Source: Brachionus manjavacas
Lineage: Eukaryota > Rotifera > Eurotatoria > Ploima > Brachionidae
Length of the DNA: 64,000 nucleotides
Direction of reading: 5' to 3'
NCBI GenBank assembly: GCA_019054805.1
Contig: JAHQIY010000012.1
Coordinates: forward strand, 806,001 to 870,000
Shown: positions 1-10,790 of the stretch, in pieces
Layout of the letters: the number at the start of each line of letters is the position of its first letter
Numbering within the stretch: the first letter of the stretch is position 1
The notes under the pieces: generated by a model
The model's database searches: none
Told to the model about the DNA's origin: nothing
What the model saw: only the letters and a program-made list of their open reading frames with translations
Position numbers and translations under genes: made by a program

Positions 1-639
1 CATTAATCGTGAGAAAAAATGAAATAATAAAATTAATGGCAACTAAATGGGTAAAAAACGAACAGAAATATTATAGCTTAGAGCAGACTTGTTTTAAGTT
101 TTTTAATTAAATAATGTGTTTTTTTTTTTAAATTATTAAACATTTTTAATTATCATAAATTTTTATTTTTTTTTGATCTTTAACCTCTTTTTTTTCAGCG
201 TGACAGTCCAAAATTCTAGCTGCCAAGCTTAACGGCTAAATGACCGCCTGCCACAATATTGACCGTATCTTTGACTGCCCGCTTTTTTTTTTACAGATTT
301 TTTAAACTTTCCAAAATTTTGAGATTTTTTAAACTGTCAAACTGACCGGCTTGACTAAGCCTTTTTCTAAAAAAAAAAAAATTTAAGTCAAGTCAAGTCA
401 TTGACTTGAACTTGTGACTAAATACAAAAAATATAACTGACAAAGCAAGTGCCTTATTGTCTTTAATAGATGAAACCTGCATTGAAATAAATGCAACAAA
501 CGCAACTTCCCAAGAAATTATTAAGATTTCAACAAAATTTTTTTTTGAACAAATCCTATTTACAATGATTAATTGATTGAATTTGTTCACAGAACCCAAT
601 AACAAAACGAAACTATATTTGAATTTATGTTTGAACTAG
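1..639. other. AT-rich intergenic DNA, no gene seen
   Basis: No coding region or recognised element was found. Homopolymer T and A runs dominate. At 380-425 there is a short run of the word AAGTC, also seen near 8690-8730 and 20600-20640, which marks a dispersed repeat. Confidence 0.5.
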
Positions 640-1900
640 AAAATTTTGCCGCGGAAGCTTACCTTCAACATGATGATAGGTATATGGAGCCAATTATTGT
701 TGATCATTTATTCGAGGTTTACGGGTAAATAGAGTACAAAGTGAACTCTGCCAAATGGAAAAAATAGAAACAATTCAAGAGGTTTTGGACAAAGCAAATC
801 AACTTGAAATTAGTTTCCAAAAATGTAAACAATTAATAGAAGTAAAAAATTCTAGAACAAATGAAATGAGATCAAAGAAAAATACGAAAAATTAAAAAAT
901 TCGTATGATCAGTTCAATCAAGATGCCTTTTATTCAAATCATCATCACCAAAATCCAAAACCTAAAGTAAGTTTTCTATCTAATACAAAAAATAATCAAA
1001 ATGTGAAAAATTGTCCAAAATGAATGACTATCACCTAATTTTGAACCAAAAAATAAAAATAATTTCTTCAATTGTTAACATTCAAATCTTATAAAAAAAA
1101 TTGCTACATCACATAAAGTTATAAAAAATCTTCAATTTTCCAAACATTTACATCACTGAAATCTCATTCACATCAGTATTCAAAATTGCTAACCAAAATC
1201 ACAACATTTTTAAATGCAAATGATCAACAAATTTCAAACTACAGTTCAACCGTAGCAGAAAATCTAGAAGGTGATTGCTTAATTAACGACATTTTGACTC
1301 ATTTTCAAATCGACACTGGTTCGGATAAAACAGCTATATCAGATAGAAAGTACAAGGATCTTCCAAATGGAGAAGAGATGATTCAAGTCTGGAAATGATA
1401 ATACTGGTGCTGATGGTAGTAACTTAATATTTCTTGGAAAAACTTAGGTCAAAATACAAATTGGTACATACATCACACAAATGAATGTTTACACAATTAA
1501 GGATTTGGTACAAGAGTGTCTCATTTGGTCTAGATTTTGTTAATAAATTTGAAGGGTTTAGAATACCAATTGGTCATTTAGAAACAATTTTAAAAAATTT
1601 TACAATCAAATCTATACACAACTACAACAAGAAACTTAAACAATCGTATTTGCATAACAATGACGCAAAACCTAAAACAGTACAAACCATCCACTCAAAC
1701 TTAGACACTTTTGAATGTAAGGAAGATCCATCAAAAAAATGAAGTAATCAAAAATACGATTTTAGAATTAGTAACAAGTGCCGCTTCACTCATGGATCTT
1801 AAACCATCAGCAATTACAAATCATAAAATTGACTTAATTAACCCACAACAAGAACAAATGAGTCAAAAAACACTTATAGTCCATGAGCAAACGAAATGAA
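640..1900 (+). pseudogene. LTR-retrotransposon gag-protease relic
   Basis: Broken remains of a retrotransposon polyprotein. The clearest part is an aspartic-protease active site, FQIDTGSDKTAIS, with the DTG triad at 1312-1320. After a frameshift near 1385 the text continues as NVYTIKDLVQECLI and then, in another frame, FGLDFVNKFEGF, the usual order for the C-terminal half of a Ty3/gypsy-type protease. A CP.. stretch near 1010-1075 may be what is left of a zinc knuckle. No reverse transcriptase, integrase or LTR pair was found, and stops and frameshifts rule out function. Assignment to Ty3/gypsy rather than another LTR group is inferred from the protease style only. Confidence 0.6.
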
Positions 1901-1914
1901 TTTAACAAAATGAT

Positions 1915-2011
1915 TGATGAAAAGTTTTTTTTAAGTAAAGGACGGCGAATTTTTTTTTTTTCTATTAAAAGGTATAGAATCCACATATTCTTTCATAAAA
2001 ATAGCATAGCA
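1915..2011 (+). repeat. Dispersed repeat R1, copy 1
   Basis: About 95 bp beginning with an AAGTAAAGG-type word and containing GGTATAGAATCCACATATTC. Further copies lie at 8938-9052 (inverted) and 13719-13830 (direct), the latter two at the outer ends of the inverted duplication carrying peptide genes 1 and 2. Confidence 0.7.
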
Positions 2012-2262
2012 TCTTTCTTCCAGTGTGGTCTCCAAAGTACAACACCATACTCAAGGTGATGAGGTACAAAGGCTTTCTTTAACTTACAAATAGAATCTTT
2101 GTTCGAGAATTTAAAAAATCTTTTAATCAAGCCTAAGACTTGATTTGCTTTGCTTATGGCTGAATTGATTTGAACTGACCATTTTAAATCTTTAGAAATA
2201 ATAACACCTAAATCCTTCTCCAAATTTGTTTTTTGAACAGGTTTTCCGTTTATACTAACGGG
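1990..2262 (-). mobile_element. CR1-like LINE fragment, RT C-terminal part
   Basis: The minus strand reads VSINGKPVQKTNLEKDLGVI and then continuous protein with the CR1-type landmarks KWSVQ, IKRFFKF and PHHLEYGVVLWRPHWKKD. These belong to the thumb/connection region after the reverse-transcriptase palm. The reading frame is open for about 90 codons, but the RT core and the C-terminal end are missing. The 3' end runs into repeat R1, so its last residues are repeat-derived. Dead fragment. Confidence 0.75.
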
Positions 2263-2874
2263 TGTTCAATAAAGGTTGGCGCGAGTTTGTTTTCGATAAA
2301 ATCTAATGATTCATTCATCGAAAATTTTTGAAATTTTATACATATATACATTAGACCTTAATGATTACAAAACACTTTGTATAATGTTTCTGCTTTGTTT
2401 AAACCGGAAATAAACGGCATAACCTTGACCCCACCTAAATAATCTCAATGTCCTCCTAGTTAATGATATTATTTTAATAAGTTTTATATATCATCTGATA
2501 GATAATCAAACAAGGATCAAGATGATATAGATCTTTTTTTATTATTACTTTCGGTTCAAAAGATATACTCAAAAAACCTTCAAATTTTAACCTTATTTTA
2601 AAAAGTAAAAAATTTGGTATATTTTTGATTTTGATCGTATTCCTTTTGAACTGAACAAGATATTTACACCAAATTTTGAACACTTTTATAAATTTGATTC
2701 AACTTACTAATAAAATAAAAATTTTTACAAATTTATATTTTCTTCACTATTTTATATAATCGTTTTAATGAAAAATATATGGTAGTCTTTAAGTCAGATT
2801 TTATTTATAATTACTAAGTATCGAGATAGCATATCGAGATGTAACAAGGGGTCAAAGTTATAAAAATAACTGAA
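2263..2874. other. AT-rich spacer, no gene seen
   Basis: No supported coding sequence. The left edge, starting CGGGTGTTCAATAAAGG at about 2261, is less AT-rich and could be a transposon terminus, but no partner repeat was found. Confidence 0.4.
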
Positions 2875-3424
2875 ATGTTAACATAAAAAGTGAACCTAAA
2901 AACCGATAAGCTATCATACGATTTAATTAGTTGAAAAAAAATCATATTATCACAGCATGTTTAAGTTATTGTAATTATCTCTTGACAATATTCTCCCCCA
3001 GGTATACCTTACAAAATAAAATTAAACTTACCTGTCCCTCAAAACGTTATTTTGCCACTTCAAGGATAAATTTTTTTAATTAAATTCAAGAAAATCAACT
3101 TCAAGCGTCATAAATTGATAAATATTTTTATTTTATATTCAATTTCGCTTTATTTTAAAAAAAAAAATTAAAAAATAAGTATTGATTAAGTCATGATTAA
3201 GTGAGTTAATCAATACTCATTTTTTTAAACATATTACCCCCATTTGTTTAATCAATAAACTAGGCTGAAAACCTAAATGGTAAAACAGCCCAAATAAAAA
3301 AAAAAAAAAAAACTTACATTTTAAAGCCACATCATAAAACAATGATAACTACCCCTGGATTAAGAAATAGCTACCATAACAAATACTCGAAAGACCTTTT
3401 AATTTAAAATGAACAAATTCCACT

Positions 3425-3500
3425 AGTACCTAAAACGAACTTCTTAGGTATTAAGCTAGACTCAAAATTGAAGTACACACACCATCTAAACGAATAATAT
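3425..3500 (+). mobile_element. Jockey-like LINE fragment
   Basis: A short open stretch reads KTNFLGIKLDSKLKYTHHLN, matching the FLGI..DSKL block that follows the RT palm in the Jockey-like LINEs at 41340, 49590 and 61630. Too short to classify alone. Confidence 0.5.
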
Positions 3501-3639
3501 TTTTAAAATAACCTGTTCATTCTAATTTTTATATTTTAGAAACTTAAAATTAATATTAATTTTATTTACTTATATTAATTTAACATTTTTGCATTCAAAT
3601 TTAATTAAAAATTTTCAAACTTGAGAGCTGAAAAGAACC

Positions 3640-3681
3640 GCCCCGGAGTCTTACTCCAAAGTTATTTTTCAAATAAATAAA
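3640..3681 (+). mobile_element. LINE 3' end: hairpin plus AAAT tail
   Basis: GGAGTCTTACTCC forms a perfect 5-bp hairpin, followed at once by a tail of AAAT repeats ending about 3680. The same hairpin-plus-tail layout occurs at other LINE ends in the window. It probably terminates the LINE debris upstream. Confidence 0.55.
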
Positions 3682-4023
3682 TAAAGTCACATTATTATAA
3701 AAAAAATTTCGTCGTCCCATGATTTACTTCTAAAATAAACCAAATAATCTTTTATCAAATTTTGTTTATACAAAAAAAAATATTTACTTCTAAGGAAATA
3801 AATGAATTTCCATGATTGAAATTTTGTAAAAAATTAAATTCCGATTTCAATTAATTATGAAAAAATCTCTGAATAAAAAAAAACTCTAAATCTTGTTTAA
3901 ACCTGTTCAAAATAATAAGATTAAGATTCGATAATCGATTTTTGTAATTCAACCATTGGCACAGCGTACCTGCTGGTCAGTAAAAGCGATAGTCTTGAAC
4001 TTGGACTTGTCCTGCTGATTAAA

Positions 4024-5702
4024 ATGATTTATTTCACCTTTACCAGGAAGTCCGCAGGAGTCGACCAAGTAGCAACGCACGCGCTTAAAATGTGTTCCAA
4101 GGAGCTTGCTGGACCACTCTCGCTTATTTACTCACAGTCTCTTAGCTCATCTACACTTCCCAACGAATGGAAGATTGCAAATGTATCACCAATTTACAAA
4201 ATTGGAAGTAGATCCGCAGTTGGCAACTATCGCCCAGTCTCTCTTACCTCAGTCCCATGCAAGGTCTTGGAATCACTCGTTAAGGACTACATCGTCAAAC
4301 ACCAGGACAAACACAATTTGATTACCAAGAAACAACATGGCTTTGTGGCACATAAGGCATGTTTGACCAACCTGCTTGAAACAGTTGACTACCTGACAGA
4401 CTGCGCCAGTCGTAAAGAGCCTGTAGATATAATATACCTGGACTTCGAGAAGGCGTTCGACAAAGTATCACACGAACTGCTCCTGGTCAAGCTAGCAGCG
4501 TACGGCATTCCCGAAAGCATTGTTAGCTGGATTCGTAATTTCCTGAGCGGCCGAAGACAGAGAGTAGTCATAGGCGGAGTAGAATCGGAATGGGTACCAG
4601 TTACGAGCGGCGTACCTCAGGGTTCGGTCATTGGCCCGCTTCTCTTCATCATTTACATCAATGATATGCCAGACGTGTGTGGATCTGTTTGTAAGCTGTA
4701 TGCTGATGACAGCAAGCTAATAAGCTGGGTACTACGTGTGGACAACTCTAGAAGGCTGCAGTCTGACCTCAACCGTCTTGCAGAATGGTCGGACACTTGG
4801 CGAATGAAATTCCACAAAAAGAAGTGTGTGGTCATGCATGTTGGGGACAAGAACGATTGCTACGAGTACATGCTAGGCGATCATACACTTGAAAAGACCA
4901 CAAAAGAGCGAGACCTCGGAATCATTATCACAAATGACCTTAAGTGGACTGAGCAGTCCAAGAGAGCGGCGTCTAGGGCAACGATGATAGCGTGCCGAAT
5001 CAAGCTAACCTTCTCGTATTTCTCATTGGAACTGGTGAACTTGCTCTACAAGTCGTTTGTACGGCCTCACTTAGAGTTTGCAGTCGGTGCCTGGAATCCT
5101 TTTCGGCGGGGTCACATTAAACTGCTTGAACAGGTGCAAAGGAGATTCTCAAAGCTAGTCCCTGAACTCAAATCGAAACCCTATGTTGAAAGAAGAGAAG
5201 CTCTCGGTTGGATCACTCTAGAAGAACGGCGTAGTCGAGGTGACCTCATCAAGCTCCATAAGATTCAGCAAGGCTACGACCACGTATGCTTTATCAACGG
5301 CGATCAAAGGCTGGCGTCTGATGGCCACGACGGTCCAGCAGGGAACACAAATCGAAACCCTATGTTGAAAGAAGAGAAGCTCTCGGTTGGATCACTCTAG
5401 AAGAACGGCGTAGTCGAGGTGACCTCATCAAGCTCCATAAGATTCAGCAAGGCTACGACCACGTATGCTTTATCAACGGCGATCAAAGGCTGGCGTCTGA
5501 TGGCCACGACGGTCCAGCAGGGAACACCAGAACTTGTCATCGTGCAATTGAGCGCCAGTTGGTTCGCAACTGCGAGGCACGCACCAACTTCTTCACGAAC
5601 AGGACCGCAGGTGACTGGAATGCCCTAGATGCAGCGACCAGATGCGTAACTAACACCAACACATTTAAAAATAGAATTGACAAACTACTTTATTTTTTAT
5701 AA
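4024..5702 (+). pseudogene. CR1-like reverse transcriptase, frameshifted by a tandem duplication
   Basis: RT core with the expected motifs in order: GVDQV, NYRPVSLTS, QHGF, YLDFEKAFDKVSH, GVPQGSVIGPLLF and YADD at 4699-4710, then the thumb blocks RDLGIIITNDLKW and PHLEFAVGAWNP. The palm looks catalytically complete. The first ATG (4024) and seven codons come from flanking DNA, not the LINE. A 179-bp tandem duplication (5169-5527) shifts the frame and stops the reading at 5400. After the second copy the correct C-terminus resumes as FFTNRTAGDWNALDA and ends at TAA 5700-5702. The missing N-terminus and the frameshift make it non-autonomous. Confidence 0.85.
5169..5527 (+). repeat. 179-bp perfect tandem duplication
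   Basis: Two head-to-tail copies, 5169-5347 and 5348-5526, start at CAAATCGAAACCC and end at GCAGGGAACA, with no difference that I can see. Because 179 is not a multiple of three, the duplication breaks the RT frame. The lack of divergence implies a recent event. Confidence 0.9.
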
Positions 5703-5872
5703 TATTCTTTTTGTTACCATTAAGACTAAAATTTTTCTAAAAATAGGATATTAGAAAATATGTAAAACAAAATTAATTTATAAAATTTGGAAAAAAGGTA
5801 TCTAAAAATAGCTTATTTAAAAAAGAAAAAAAAAGGCAAGTGGCTGTTATAGTGGGGCGTCTACGTGCGCCA

Positions 5873-5923
5873 CTACTTGGAGACCCAAGTCTCCCACAGC
5901 ATTTATACTACTACTACTACTAC
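5873..5923 (+). other. LINE 3' hairpin and TAC(6) tail
   Basis: GGAGACCCAAGTCTCC makes a 6-bp stem with a 4-nt loop, followed by a spacer and six TAC units at 5906-5923. In CR1-like elements a 3' stem-loop and microsatellite tail are the RT recognition end (family knowledge). Confidence 0.75.
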
Positions 5924-6140
5924 CTTTATTTTTTTTAAATTATCTTGATTGCAGTTTTCCTTAGCGGTACTTATTTTTTCGATCTTTATTTTTATAAATT
6001 TATTTATTTCTTATCTATTAACTTGGCACCTTTTTTAATTAATTTGATTTATAAAGAGTATATTTTTTTCCTTCATTGTTATATTTATCTTATCTTTATC
6101 TTGAAAATAAACAGGATTAACAAAAGAATTTGAAAAAATA

Positions 6141-6549
6141 GGGTCAATTGGGTTATGTGACTAAAGAATCTAACTGAAATATTTATTCATAAAACTTCCG
6201 AAATAAATAAAAAGTGACCAACAGCTTTAAAAAATTTATATTCTAATATTTTTTTAAAATTTATAATTAGAAAATATAAGTGAACATTTTTAAAATAAAA
6301 AAATTGATTTATCAAATATAATGCAATCTGTAATGTAAAACTTTAAGCATCGCTCTTTTTCAAAATAACCACCGCAAACAGGACAAGCTGCAGGGTCAAA
6401 ATATACAATCTAAAATCAATTTAATTATTAAAAATTTAATTTAAATATTATCATAAAAATAAAATTGCCGAATATAATGATATATAAAAAAATTTCTACA
6501 AGAAGATTTAAAAAAATTTTTTTCAATTAGAAGGATTAAATTGAAAAAT
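6141..6549. other. AT-rich spacer, no gene seen
   Basis: No supported gene or recognisable element in this stretch. Confidence 0.5.
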
Positions 6550-7502
6550 AAGAAAATAAAAAAAAAGAACATTTTTTTTGACATTTAAACTGTGACCAAT
6601 TTTCACCTAAAATCAACAGGATGTCTCTGTTGAAAACAATACAAAAATAAAAAGATAAACAAAGTCATTGATAGAACTATTGTTAATCAATTTTCACAAT
6701 TCTTGAATAAAAATAAAAACCAGTTTGAGACTAATTAGATCAAAATTTGTGCAAAATTATACACCAAAATAACAAAAAGCTAATTTGAAGTATAAAATTA
6801 GGACCTTGTTGACTTGTATCCAAAATAATCGTAAACCTCTTGAGCCATTTCCAATAAGTATATCACCTATCAAGCATAACAGAAACAATTTGATTTGCCT
6901 TCTTATCTCCCTCTCTCTTTATATCTCTCTCTCTCTTGAGAAACAATGTAAAGAAAATAGATTTAAAAAATAAAAACAAATCATGTGATTAGTAGCGATT
7001 TGTTTTGAATTGATAATAGAGCCGGAAATCTCTCGATGCATCTTATTTATTGCAACTAGGAAAAGTAATCTGATTTGATTGAGGATAAAGACCTATTGAA
7101 AAAGGAAACAACTAAACAAGACCGGGCGTGATGAAAAATTCTCAAGTGAGAAGAGATAATCTATTTGAAATAGTAAAAAAATTCGGATATTTTACAATGA
7201 GATAAATCTTTTGAATGAAGCGAATTTGACAGACTCTTGCAGAATACTTGAAATTATTGAGAAACTTTTATTTTGCTTTGATGGATTTGGGTGAAGTATG
7301 AAGCAAAGGTTTTAATTTTAAATCACTTGAAATAAATTATTCCATTTATCTGAAAAAACTAAGAATCTTATTTTTAATTCTTTTTTATTAACAGTAATAA
7401 AATAACAAATTCTGGATAAAAAAATTCTTAAAAAAGCATTTTTAGAAAAGAAAACTACTCAGAATCACAATATTAAGTAAAAAAAAATTTGATTAGAAAA
7501 TT
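6550..7502 (-). repeat. Downstream block D of peptide gene 1
   Basis: About 950 bp lying 3' of gene 1 and nearly identical to 17812-18775, 27955-28895 and (interrupted) 38870-40353. It contains the likely poly(A) signal of the peptide gene (AATAAA, reverse complement at 7384-7389) and a CT/AG microsatellite near 6908-6941. It was co-duplicated with the gene. Confidence 0.85.
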
Positions 7503-7504
7503 AA

Positions 7505-7789
7505 TTATTTTTTCTTGTAATAACCACCGTAACCATAATCATAGACTGGATATCCGCCATAACCATATCCTTGTCCGTAACCATAGCCATAACTAGGTGC
7601 ATAGCCGTATCCAGCACCATAAGTTCCAATACCGTAATCATAAGCTCCAAATCCAATACCACCAAAATGACCACTTTTTAGATTGGCATCACCACTTGAC
7701 TGAAGTTTAGACGAAGATGGAGCTGAATTCACAACTGAGAAAATGGTGGCTAAGCAAATAATGGTAAAGAGGAATTGTTTTGAATACAT
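7505..7789 (-). CDS. Secreted Gly/Tyr-rich peptide, copy 1
   Basis: 94 residues in one exon. Residues 1-22 (MYSKQFLFTIICLATIFSVV and NS) are a textbook signal peptide: a Lys, a hydrophobic core and small residues before a cut at NS-AP or NSA-P. The mature part has a Ser-rich linker (APSSSKLQSSGDANLKSG), then FGGIGFGAYDYG and repeated GYG/YGY units with 16 Tyr and no Cys, ending GGYYKKK. It should be secreted. Gly/Tyr-rich secreted peptides elsewhere form tyrosine-crosslinked cuticle, eggshell or adhesive, or act as antimicrobials. Which applies here cannot be told from sequence. Variant set: FTII, NSAP, KSGH, GQG. It faces away from copy 2 within a large inverted duplication. Confidence 0.9.
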   Translation of the reverse strand: MYSKQFLFTIICLATIFSVVNSAPSSSKLQSSGDANLKSGHFGGIGFGAYDYGIGTYGAGYGYAPSYGYGYGQGYGYGGYPVYDYGYGGYYKKK

Positions 7790-7842
7790 TTTTTTAGTTT
7801 TAATTAATAAAATGAATAATTTAATTTCAAAATAATCTAATA

Positions 7843-7850
7843 TTTATAAA
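7843..7850 (-). promoter_or_regulatory. Putative TATA box of peptide gene 1
   Basis: TTTATAAA (palindromic) 54 bp upstream of the ATG, in a context shared with copy 2 and with the proximal part of copy 4. The CCAGGTTACCC element of the other copies is absent here. Confidence 0.5.
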
Positions 7851-8512
7851 TTTTTGTAATGAACATGCTTATTTTTAGAATATCATTTAATTGGTAAATT
7901 ATTTTTTCATCGACCCCTTCGAAAACTTTAAATAAATAAATTCATAATTAATTATAATCGATTAGTTAGTTACTATTATTAGAAATTTTAGATTACTTTT
8001 CACTTATTTTCTTTTTTTATATAATAAAATAAAATCAAATATTTATTTTTTTTACTCTTAAAAATTTGTAGTTAAAATGGTTGAATTTTTGTGTTTGAAT
8101 TACAAAATGCATCCAATGTTGAATAATATTGAAATTCAGATACTTTTTTCAGTTTCGAACAAAAAAATAATTTTAATTTAATATTGCAAGCATTTACATA
8201 TTTGAAATTAAACTTTTTAGTGAAATAAAATGAATTTAATTTTTAATTGGAATTTAAAAAAAATGTTGAAAATTCTTTTTTTAACTATTAAATAATTTAA
8301 TTATTTATTTCTTTATCTAGCTAGTGCTACTTAAGAATAAAAATATATAAAAATAAAATTAAAAATAAACTTAAATATAATATATTTAATGTTTTGAATA
8401 AATTTTAAGTTTTTGGTTCTAATTTTTTTTGAATTTTAGAATTATTTTCCATATGGTGGGTATTAAATTAGGATAATGTATGGGGATATTATCAAAGTTA
8501 TGACTTGTTATT

Positions 8513-8937
8513 GATTAAAATTTTTATCAATACCTGCTTCATCTGGACCAGTTGAAAGAATTATTTTTCTAAATCTGGTTACATTTACAGAGCCCTTAGA
8601 TCAAGATTAACGGGCAGGAATTTGGAAGCAACTTCTTTATTGGTATCAAATTTGGATTTATTAAATCATCGAATTGATTTAAAATAAATCTTAAGTCATT
8701 GACTTGACTTGACTTTAGACTTGTGACTAAAAAACAAGTCTGATTCATTTAGATTAAACTTTAAATTTAATCGTTGGAACATTTGGTCTAGTCGGTTTGG
8801 TGAATCATAGTTTACCTATAATGCGAACAAATCTTGTTCTCAGTTTTTTTGAACTATTAGTTCACCTAATTTTTATTTCACATTTTTGACCAAATTTTTA
8901 TAGGTTTGCGGTCAGTGGAATGGAATAAAGAGTTATT
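8513..8937. other. Segment present in only one arm of the inverted duplication
   Basis: About 425 bp inserted in, or retained by, the left arm. It contains a GACTTGACTTGAC run (8698-8710) and, at 8785-8905, a repeat whose inverted copy is at 58740-58860 (shared words GGTTTACCTA or TAGGTAAACTATG, and GTGAA..AATAGTTCA). It is probably one or two small repeats. No coding potential. Confidence 0.5.
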
Positions 8938-9073
8938 GAATGGAATATAAACGAATGCTATGCTATTTTTATGAAAGAATATGTGGATTCTATACCTTTT
9001 AATAGAAAAAAAAAAATTTGTCGTCCTTTACTAAAAAAAAATTTTTTGCATTTAAAAGAAACAAAATTTTAAA

Positions 9074-9548
9074 TTAAAACAGACATAAACAATTGGTCAC
9101 ATCAACTCGTCGACATATTGGGCATATTGGGCAAAGAGAGCTACTGTCGAGCTCTCTCAGTTGCTGAAAACACAGGTTGCACAACATGTGAGAGCAGAAT
9201 GAGGCAACTACCCTGCGCTCACTTTTGTAGACCTCAAGGCAGACCGGTTCCTTCTGCTCTCCTCAACCATGCAACTCCGCATTCTCCTTCTCCAATTGCT
9301 CGACTCTTTGATTTTCGGATTGTAATTGTTCCTTTTGCGCACACAACTGACAGTCTTTAATAGATAATTAGGATTTTACCTCGCTGTACTTTTGGATTAA
9401 TTGCTCATTTCTAACCCTTAATTCGTCTAACTCACTCTCAAATCTTTCCTTGTTTTCCGATAGTACCCGACAAATTTCGGAAGCTTCAAGAAACCCCGCT
9501 TTTAAATTAGTGACGGTCATAATTTGCTCCAATTTAGATGCAAGTTTC
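9074..9548 (-). pseudogene. Broken coiled-coil RING-finger gene
   Basis: The minus strand reads about 155 codons in one frame with two internal stops. The N-terminal half is an acidic, Leu-rich coiled coil (KLASKLEQIM, SENKERFESELDELRVRNEQ, then KEQLQSENQRVEQLEKENAE). The C-terminal half is a C3HC4 RING: CLEV, then CSHMLCNLC, then CPICPIC. The stops are TAA after SEVKS (about 9380) and TGA after AELHG (about 9269). The second Cys of the first pair is Val, and a 9-bp tandem repeat of CATATTGGG (9115-9133) duplicated CPI. Domain order suggests a former small ubiquitin-ligase-type protein. Base composition is far less AT-rich than the surroundings, so the loss may be recent. A very short intron over the first stop is unlikely. 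Confidence 0.65.
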
Positions 9549-9639
9549 TCTTTTTTTATTTTAAATAAATAGATATATTTAAATATCTTTAAAAAAGAAA
9601 AAATTAAAAAAAGATTATCTAACATAAATCAGATAGTTA

Positions 9640-10559
9640 TTCTGTAAAAATCGGAAAATTGACTAATCATAAAAAATCTTTAGCATTTCATCTAATGATT
9701 AAGCCGGAAGCATCTATATCGACCTCAGATAGTAAAAAAAGATAACTTCGATTTTGTCAGTTCAATCAGATCATAATTCAATTGGAAAATACAGGAAGTT
9801 TTTTATTAAATTACTAAATAATTAAGTAAAAGGTGCAACCATTAAAGGCAATTAAAAAACAGATACTGAATCAACACATGCTTTAGTCAACTTGTCCAAA
9901 CCAAAGAGAATGTTTTCGGTGATCTAAATTTATGCATTAGGAACTTTGAAAAAGATAATTATAGGAGAGAAAAAAAATTTTTTTCAATGAAAAGAATTAT
10001 ACGAATATTTCGTAAGATAGGTTCAAAAAGAGAATTTACTTCCATAATGGAAGATATTGTGAGTTGACTTTTGGTAATAAAGAATCTTTTTTAAAATTAA
10101 TTAAAGATTGATCGATTACATTATAGGAAAATTTAGCTATTTAATCTTGACCTAAATGGGATAAATGAATAAGAATTAAAGGCTTCCTTACTAAGTTTTT
10201 TTGGAAAGCACGTCCATTCAATCCCATATTGATTTATTACGAAAACTTATTCCAATTATTTTAATATTTTGATAAAGAAGGGACAATAAACTTTTATGTG
10301 CCAAATTTTCAATAATTAATATTTTGGGAATGATAGACAAGAACTGTTAATTACACTTTCAAGTAAAATTAACGATATACTTGTGTGTGAAGGTGACCAG
10401 ATGAAAATAAATGAATTGCTATAACAAATTTGCGAGAACGAGAATTTGGCTTGAGACACTTCTTTACTTTGGAACGAATTCATGATGCCTTCCAAATATA
10501 TGATTTTTCTCCTGGAGGTTATTTGATTCTGACAATACATTCAGAACTTTACATGCAAC
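9640..10559. other. AT-rich spacer, no gene seen
   Basis: No supported coding sequence, repeat pair or RNA gene recognised. Confidence 0.45.
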
Positions 10560-10790
10560 CTTAAATGACTTTAGTGATACCCCGGTCTGATTACTTTTCG
10601 AAAATCTACCGAAAATATTTCGAGAAGTCACAAAATTACGAAAATTTTTCGAATTTTTTTGGAAAAAAAAACACTTCGAAAATTCTATGAAAAATTCTCG
10701 AAAAACAATTTCAGAAAACTTTTCTTTTCTGAAACGCAAATAATTTTCGAAAAATTTTCGAAATAAATTCGAAATTCTAATTTATAATAA
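10560..10790. repeat. TTCGAAAA word-repeat element
   Basis: The words TTCGAAAA, TTTCGAA and CGAAAAT recur on both strands about every 15-25 bp from a CCCCGGTCTGATTAC edge (about 10579) to about 10775. The self-complementary word makes the whole block able to fold. See the related findings on the TTTACG and CGGAAT blocks. Confidence 0.6.

Larger units (their letters stand above)
4045..5923 (+). mobile_element. 5'-truncated CR1-like LINE
   Basis: Non-LTR retrotransposon inserted into the duplicated zinc-finger upstream region. Comparison with the empty paralogous site at about 21471 places the left edge just after TTTACC (4044) and the right edge at a TAC(6) tail ending at 5923. The two edges share only TACC, so there is either a 4-bp target duplication or microhomology with the tail. 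The element lacks ORF1 and endonuclease and begins inside RT. Its 3' end has a GGAGAC-CCAA-GTCTCC hairpin before the tail. Its GC content is well above that of the surroundings, consistent with a fairly young insertion. Confidence 0.85.
2875..6140 (-). repeat. Inverted duplicate of the zinc-finger gene upstream region, with insertions
   Basis: The segments 2875-2995, 3898-4044 and 5924-6140 match, in reverse orientation and in the same order, one contiguous stretch at 21285-21845 just upstream of the zinc-finger gene. Shared words include CGATTTAATTAGTTG, AACCATTGGCACAG, GACTTGTCCTGCTG, GTACTTATTTTTTCGATC (one mismatch) and TTATCTTTATCTTG. The interruptions are a CR1-like LINE at 4045-5923 and about 900 bp at 2995-3898 containing LINE debris. 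Seen directly; duplication of a possible regulatory region is inferred. Confidence 0.8.
7430..9052 (-). repeat. Left arm of large inverted duplication
   Basis: Matches 13719-14900 in reverse: gene 1, about 720 bp of its upstream DNA (to about 8512), then repeat R1 at 8938-9052. The 8513-8937 segment is absent from the other arm. Arms of over 1 kb are separated by about 4.7 kb. Confidence 0.85.

Noticed and set aside
5945-6133. 62-residue hydrophobic frame after the LINE
   Set aside because: Lies in the duplicated zinc-finger upstream region; the other copy (about 21300-21460) does not keep the frame.
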